Positions 6,827-9,925 of a stretch of 9,925 bases of DNA are shown here, one piece after another. The translations under genes were made by a program, and so were the position numbers. The notes beneath the pieces were generated by a model, which worked only from the letters and a program-made list of their open reading frames with translations, did not search any database and had not been told where the DNA came from. The stretch is from Rhodobacterales bacterium UBA3089 (GTDB taxonomy: Bacteria; Pseudomonadota; Alphaproteobacteria; Rhodobacterales; Rhodobacteraceae), in contig DFBD01000032.1 in NCBI GenBank assembly GCA_002367255.1, positions 1 through 9,925 of the forward strand. The letters are read 5' to 3'. How positions within the stretch are numbered: position 1 is the first letter of the stretch; each line of letters starts with the position of its first letter.

Positions 6827-7038
6827 TACTCAATTTCCAGTGTTTTCATACTCTTGCCGTGGTGCAATGTAAAATAGTTTGCAGGTATTGGCTGTTTTTG
6901 TGACAATAATTTACGAAAATATCGAGCAAATGCAATCATTTATTGATTTTTTTACAGATTGCCCCAAGAATGTTTTTGGGTACGAATACCCCCTGCCGTT
7001 CACGGCAGCATAAAATTGACACGAATGGGAGGAAATTC
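6827..7038. promoter_or_regulatory. Divergent regulatory region between XRE regulator and ABC transporter
   Basis: An AT-rich 212-bp region that must hold promoters for both directions. TGCAA (6863-6867) and TTGCA (6879-6883) form an inverted pair with an 11-base spacer, and GCAAATGCAA (6926-6935) gives two further boxes. From memory, ScfR/RamB-family operators contain TTTGCAAA-type motifs, so these are candidate sites for the neighbouring regulator. A weak plus-strand promoter could be TTGCAG (6879-6884), 17 bases, GACAAT (6902-6907); it overlaps the boxes. I found no convincing consensus promoter for the minus strand. A hairpin (6993-7008) lies in the predicted leader. Confidence 0.45.
6993..7008 (+). 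promoter_or_regulatory. Leader hairpin upstream of the binding-protein gene
   Basis: CTGCCG (6993-6998) and CGGCAG (7003-7008) form a perfect 6-bp stem with a TTCA loop, 18 bases before the ribosome binding site at 7027. A weaker stem CCCAA/TTGGG (6963-6967 with 6976-6980) precedes it. No T-run follows, so it is more likely an mRNA 5' stabiliser or an operator half-site pair than a terminator. Confidence 0.4.
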
Positions 7039-8385
7039 ATGTCTGTATTTACACCAAATCGTCGCGGTTTGATTAAGTCCGGTGCTCTGTTGGGCACAGG
7101 CTTGGCTATGCCGACGATCTTCACCGCCAGTTCTGCGGCTGCGTACACAAACGCACCTACTGGCAACGGCGTAACACTTGGCTTCAACGTTCCACAATCC
7201 GGTCCATATGCGGATGAGGGTGCGGACGAGCTTCGCGCATATAAGCTGGCTGTCGAGCACCTGAACGGTGAAGGTGACGGCGGGATGATGAACACGTTCT
7301 CGTCCAAAGCTCTCAAAGGCAACGGTATCCTTGGAAACAAGGTTAACTACGTTACCGGCGATACACAGACCAAATCTGACGCGGCGCGTGCTTCGGCAAA
7401 ATCTATGATCGAAAAAGACGGCGCAGTGATGATCACTGGCGGTTCTTCTTCGGGCGTTGCGATTGCTGTGCAGGGTCTATGTCAGGAAGCTGGCATTATC
7501 TTCATGGCTGGCCTGACACACTCCAACGACACAACCGGTAAAGACAAGAAGGCTAACGGCTTCCGTCACTTCTTTAACGGTTACATGTCTGCGGCTGCGC
7601 TGGCACCTGTGCTGGAAGAAATGTACGGCAACGACCGTAAAGCTTACCACCTGACAGCCGATTACACTTGGGGTTGGACACAGCAAGAATCGATTGCTGC
7701 GGCAACTGAAGCCAAGGGTTGGGAGACTGTTAACAACGTTCTTACGCCGCTGGCGACGCAGGATTTCTCTTCCTATGTTGCGCCGGTTCTGAACTCGGGT
7801 GCCGATGTTCTGGTTCTGAACCACTACGGTGGTAACATGATCAACTCTCTAACGTCTGCTGTTCAGTTCGGTCTGCGTGACAAGGTCGTTAACGGCAAGA
7901 ACTTCGAAATCGTTGTTCCGCTTTACTCCCGCCTAATGGCGAAGGGTGCTGGCGAAAACGTTAAAGGTATCTTTGGTTCGACAAACTGGCACTGGTCCCT
8001 GACCGACGCTGGTTCGCAAGCCTTCGTTAAATCCTTTGGCGAGAAGTACGGCTTCCCACCAAGCCAGGCTGCGCACACTGTTTACTGTCAGACGCTTCTT
8101 TATGCGGATGCATGTGAACGTGCAGGCACCTTCAACCCATGTGGCGTTGGCGAAGCCTTGGAAGGCTTTGACTTCGACGGTCTGGGCAATGGTCCTACGC
8201 ACTATCGTGCCGACGATCACCAGTGCTTCAAAGACGTGCTGGTTGTGAAGGGTAAAGAGAATCCGACTTCCGACTTCGACCTTTTGGAAGTTGTTCAGGT
8301 TACACCACGTGCTCAGGTTGAGTACGCACCGGATCATCCGATGTTTGCTGGTGGTGCTTTGGGTGAATGTAACCCGGGCGCATAA
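7039..8385 (+). CDS. HAAT-type ABC transporter periplasmic substrate-binding protein (Tat-exported)
   Basis: A periplasmic binding protein of the branched-chain amino acid/urea/amide (LivJ-like, Peripla_BP_6) class that delivers its ligand to the permeases encoded downstream. I chose the ATG at 7039 because GGGAGG (7027-7032) sits 6 bases upstream and because this start places a twin-arginine signal at the N-terminus (NRRGLIKSG at 7-15, hydrophobic core, then ASSAAA with cleavage near residue 35). An in-frame ATG at 6943 would bury the signal and lacks a ribosome binding site. The mature part opens with LGFNVPQSGPYADEGADELR, the typical first strand and ligand loop of the family, and has GGSSSGVAIAVQ at the second ligand-binding segment. 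The product is 448 residues, longer than LivJ (about 345 mature), and the mature protein has six cysteines. Codon choice looks strongly biased, as expected for an abundant binding protein. The ligand cannot be told from sequence; amino acids, amides or short carboxylates are all possible. Confidence 0.92.
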   Translation: MSVFTPNRRGLIKSGALLGTGLAMPTIFTASSAAAYTNAPTGNGVTLGFNVPQSGPYADEGADELRAYKLAVEHLNGEGDGGMMNTFSSKALKGNGILGNKVNYVTGDTQTKSDAARASAKSMIEKDGAVMITGGSSSGVAIAVQGLCQEAGIIFMAGLTHSNDTTGKDKKANGFRHFFNGYMSAAALAPVLEEMYGNDRKAYHLTADYTWGWTQQESIAAATEAKGWETVNNVLTPLATQDFSSYVAPVLNSGADVLVLNHYGGNMINSLTSAVQFGLRDKVVNGKNFEIVVPLYSRLMAKGAGENVKGIFGSTNWHWSLTDAGSQAFVKSFGEKYGFPPSQAAHTVYCQTLLYADACERAGTFNPCGVGEALEGFDFDGLGNGPTHYRADDHQCFKDVLVVKGKENPTSDFDLLEVVQVTPRAQVEYAPDHPMFAGGALGECNPGA

Positions 8386-8410
8386 TTTCCCCCTCGGGAA
8401 TAATAAATTG

Positions 8411-8441
8411 CCGGTCGCGCCTTCGTGTGCGGCCGGATTTT
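8411..8441 (+). terminator. Attenuating terminator-like hairpin between binding protein and permease genes
   Basis: A 10-bp stem, CCGGTCGCGC (8411-8420) with GTGCGGCCGG (8427-8436) and including two G-U pairs, a 6-base loop, then ATTTT. It sits 25 bp after the binding-protein stop and 45 bp before the LivH start. It is placed to end most transcripts after the binding-protein gene while letting a fraction continue, which would give the usual excess of binding protein over permease. Confidence 0.65.
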
Positions 8442-8485
8442 CCGCCAAGGTGCGGGGCCTCATAAAAAATTACGGGACGTAAGCG

Positions 8486-9514
8486 ATGGACGCGATCTTT
8501 CTGCAAGTATTGAACGGGTTGGATAAGGGTAGTGCGTATGCGCTGATTGCCCTCGGTCTGACCCTTATTTTTGGAACGCTGGGTGTGGTGAACTTCGCCC
8601 ACGGCGCGTTGTTTATGCTAGGCGCATTTTGCGCCGTGGTGATGCGCAAAATACTGACGCTGTCCAAAATTACGCTAGACCCCGAGAAAACCAATTTCCT
8701 TGGTAAGCCACTGGAAATCAAAACCACTTATGTGGAGCTATGGTGGGGCGACGTCGGCACATGGATGATCGATTATTCGGTACTTCTGTCGATTGGGTTT
8801 GCCATTCCGGTTATGGCCCTCATCGGTATCATCATGGAACGCGGCCTAATCAAGCATTTCTATCATCGTCCGCATGCGGACCAGATTTTGATGACATTCG
8901 GATTGGCGATTGTGTTGCAAGAAATCGTTAAGGCCTTCTTTGGCGCCAACCCGATCCCTCAATCCGCCCCGGACGCGATGGGTGGAGCAATGGATATCGG
9001 TGTGTTGTTCGGCTTTGCCGAATACGCGGTGATTTATCCTTACTGGCGCTTGATCTACTTCGTATTTGCCGCAGTCGTTATCGGCGCCGTGTTTGCCTTT
9101 CTGCGGTTTACCACCTTCGGGATGGTCGTGCGTGCAGGCATGGCGGACCGCGAAACAGTTGGCTTGCTGGGTATCGATATTGACAGACGTTTCACCATCA
9201 TGTTCGGCATCGCTGCCGCCGTGACCGGGGTTGCTGGTGTTATGTACACGCCCATTCTGCCGCCCAATTATCACATGGGCATGGACTTCTTGGTGCTATG
9301 TTTCGTTGTGGTGGTTGTCGGGGGCATGGGCAGTTTGCCCGGTGCCGTGTTGGCTGGTTTTATGCTGGGAATGCTAGAGAGCTTCGCTTCCATGAACGAA
9401 GTAAAAGCGATTATCCCGGGAATTGACCAGATTATTATTTACCTCGTTGCCATGATTGTTCTGTTGGTCCGCCCTCGCGGATTGATGGGTAAAGCCGGCA
9501 TGATGGAGGATTAA
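8486..9514 (+). CDS. LivH-type ABC transporter inner-membrane permease
   Basis: One of the two transmembrane subunits of the HAAT-type importer in the cytoplasmic membrane. The family start is clear: [20 protein letters not shown], then [11 protein letters not shown] (38-48), and the cytoplasmic coupling loop [20 protein letters not shown] (209-228) that contacts the ATPase. The C-terminal [20 protein letters not shown] and VRPRGLMG (328-335) are also typical. At 342 residues it exceeds the usual 290-310; the extra length is a polar insertion at about 54-97 between early membrane helices, containing [20 protein letters not shown]. The start at 8486 has only a weak GGGA (8474-8477) ahead of it. 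The permease partner begins 5 bases after this stop. The substrate follows that of the binding protein and is unknown. Confidence 0.94.
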   Translation: MDAIFLQVLNGLDKGSAYALIALGLTLIFGTLGVVNFAHGALFMLGAFCAVVMRKILTLSKITLDPEKTNFLGKPLEIKTTYVELWWGDVGTWMIDYSVLLSIGFAIPVMALIGIIMERGLIKHFYHRPHADQILMTFGLAIVLQEIVKAFFGANPIPQSAPDAMGGAMDIGVLFGFAEYAVIYPYWRLIYFVFAAVVIGAVFAFLRFTTFGMVVRAGMADRETVGLLGIDIDRRFTIMFGIAAAVTGVAGVMYTPILPPNYHMGMDFLVLCFVVVVVGGMGSLPGAVLAGFMLGMLESFASMNEVKAIIPGIDQIIIYLVAMIVLLVRPRGLMGKAGMMED

Positions 9515-9518
9515 GAGC

Positions 9519-9925
9519 ATGCTAAAACTAAACGACAAAATCCTGATGTTAGTGTTTACGATCTTCGTGCTGACTGGCCCCATTATCCTTGCGCCATTTG
9601 GCGCTGGTTACCCTGACTTGTTGCAACGTTTTGCCATCTTCGGCATTCTGGCGGTGGGCTATAATATTCTGTTCGGCCTGACCGGATATCTATCCTTCGG
9701 TCACGCAGCGTTTCTGGGTGTGGGGTCGTATTCGACGGTCTGGATGTTCAAGCTGCTGACGATGAATATCATTCCGGGGATGATCCTCGCGATTATAATG
9801 TCGGGCCTGTTTGCCCTGCTGATCGGGTTTATCACGCTCAGGCGGTCGGGTATCTACTTCTCCATCCTGACGTTGGCGTTTGCACAGATGTCTTACAGTC
9901 TGGCGTATTCGGTGCTGACACCAAT
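9519..9925 (+). CDS. LivM-type ABC transporter permease (3' truncated by window edge)
   Basis: The second membrane subunit of the importer, open to the end of the window with 135 complete codons visible of a family usually longer than 300. Translating from the ATG at 9519 gives hydrophobic helices at about 8-25 and 35-51, then the LivM landmarks [20 protein letters not shown] (52-71) and [18 protein letters not shown] (107-124). The ribosome binding site GGAGGA (9505-9510) overlaps the end of the LivH gene and is 8 bases before the ATG, so the two permeases are translated as a pair. The ATP-binding subunits (LivG/LivF type) are expected downstream, outside the window. Confidence 0.93.
   Translation, partial: MLKLNDKILMLVFTIFVLTGPIILAPFGAGYPDLLQRFAIFGILAVGYNILFGLTGYLSFGHAAFLGVGSYSTVWMFKLLTMNIIPGMILAIIMSGLFALLIGFITLRRSGIYFSILTLAFAQMSYSLAYSVLTP

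Noticed and set aside
7016..7021. TTGACA, a perfect -35 hexamer
   Set aside because: It lies 17 bases before the start codon, so a matching -10 would fall on the start codon itself; probably chance.
6943..7038. Longer in-frame start (ATG at 6943) for the binding protein
   Set aside because: No ribosome binding site there, and the extension would bury the Tat signal; the ATG at 7039 has GGGAGG at ideal spacing.
1..9925. tRNA genes, CRISPR arrays, insertion sequences, phage att sites
   Set aside because: Read through on both strands; no cloverleaf-like sequence, regularly spaced repeat, transposase or long terminal inverted repeat was seen.

Overview
The window looks like chromosomal DNA of an alphaproteobacterium, most likely of the Roseobacter/Rhodobacteraceae type. 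The grounds are moderate GC, the protein style of every gene, Tat-type signals on two secreted proteins, and a regulator resembling the ScfR/PccR family known from Rhodobacter. This assignment is inference from gene content; no rRNA, tRNA or phylogenetic marker is present. I saw no mobile element, CRISPR array or tRNA.

Layout. (1) Bases 1-1752, plus strand: the 3' part of a class I aspartate/aromatic aminotransferase, then after 3 bp an ornithine cyclodeaminase/mu-crystallin family dehydrogenase. The pair ends in an 8-bp GC hairpin. (2) Bases 1772-2272, minus strand: a secreted methionine sulfoxide reductase B with its own ribosome binding site and a palindromic upstream region. (3) Bases 2363-6826, minus strand: a tight four-gene signalling operon. 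In order of transcription it holds an XRE regulator with a ScfR-like (DUF2083-like) C-terminus, a single-domain CheY-like response regulator, an 83-residue protein with two membrane segments, and a CbrA/CrbS-like kinase that fuses a sodium/solute symporter to a histidine kinase. (4) Bases 6827-7038: a divergent regulatory region. (5) From base 7039, plus strand: a branched-chain-amino-acid-type (HAAT) ABC transporter with a Tat-exported binding protein, a LivH-type permease and the start of a LivM-type permease that runs off the window.

The main observation is in the signalling operon. The kinase is CbrA/CrbS-like, but its neighbouring response regulator has no output domain. The XRE regulator carries, between its DNA-binding domain and its cysteine-containing C-terminus, a segment that aligns without gaps to the dimerisation/phosphoacceptor (DHp) helices of the operon's own kinase: 19 of 52 identical, 19 of the first 42. 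The kinase's phosphoacceptor His679 falls exactly on His139 of the regulator. I infer a signalling route in which the kinase phosphorylates the lone receiver, and the receiver docks on, or exchanges phosphate with, the DHp-like module of the transcription factor. Likely outputs are the operon itself and the divergent transporter, whose shared upstream region contains TGCAA/TTTGC boxes reminiscent of ScfR/RamB operators. The sensed and transported substrate is unknown; a short-chain carboxylate or an amino acid is the best guess from families and neighbours.
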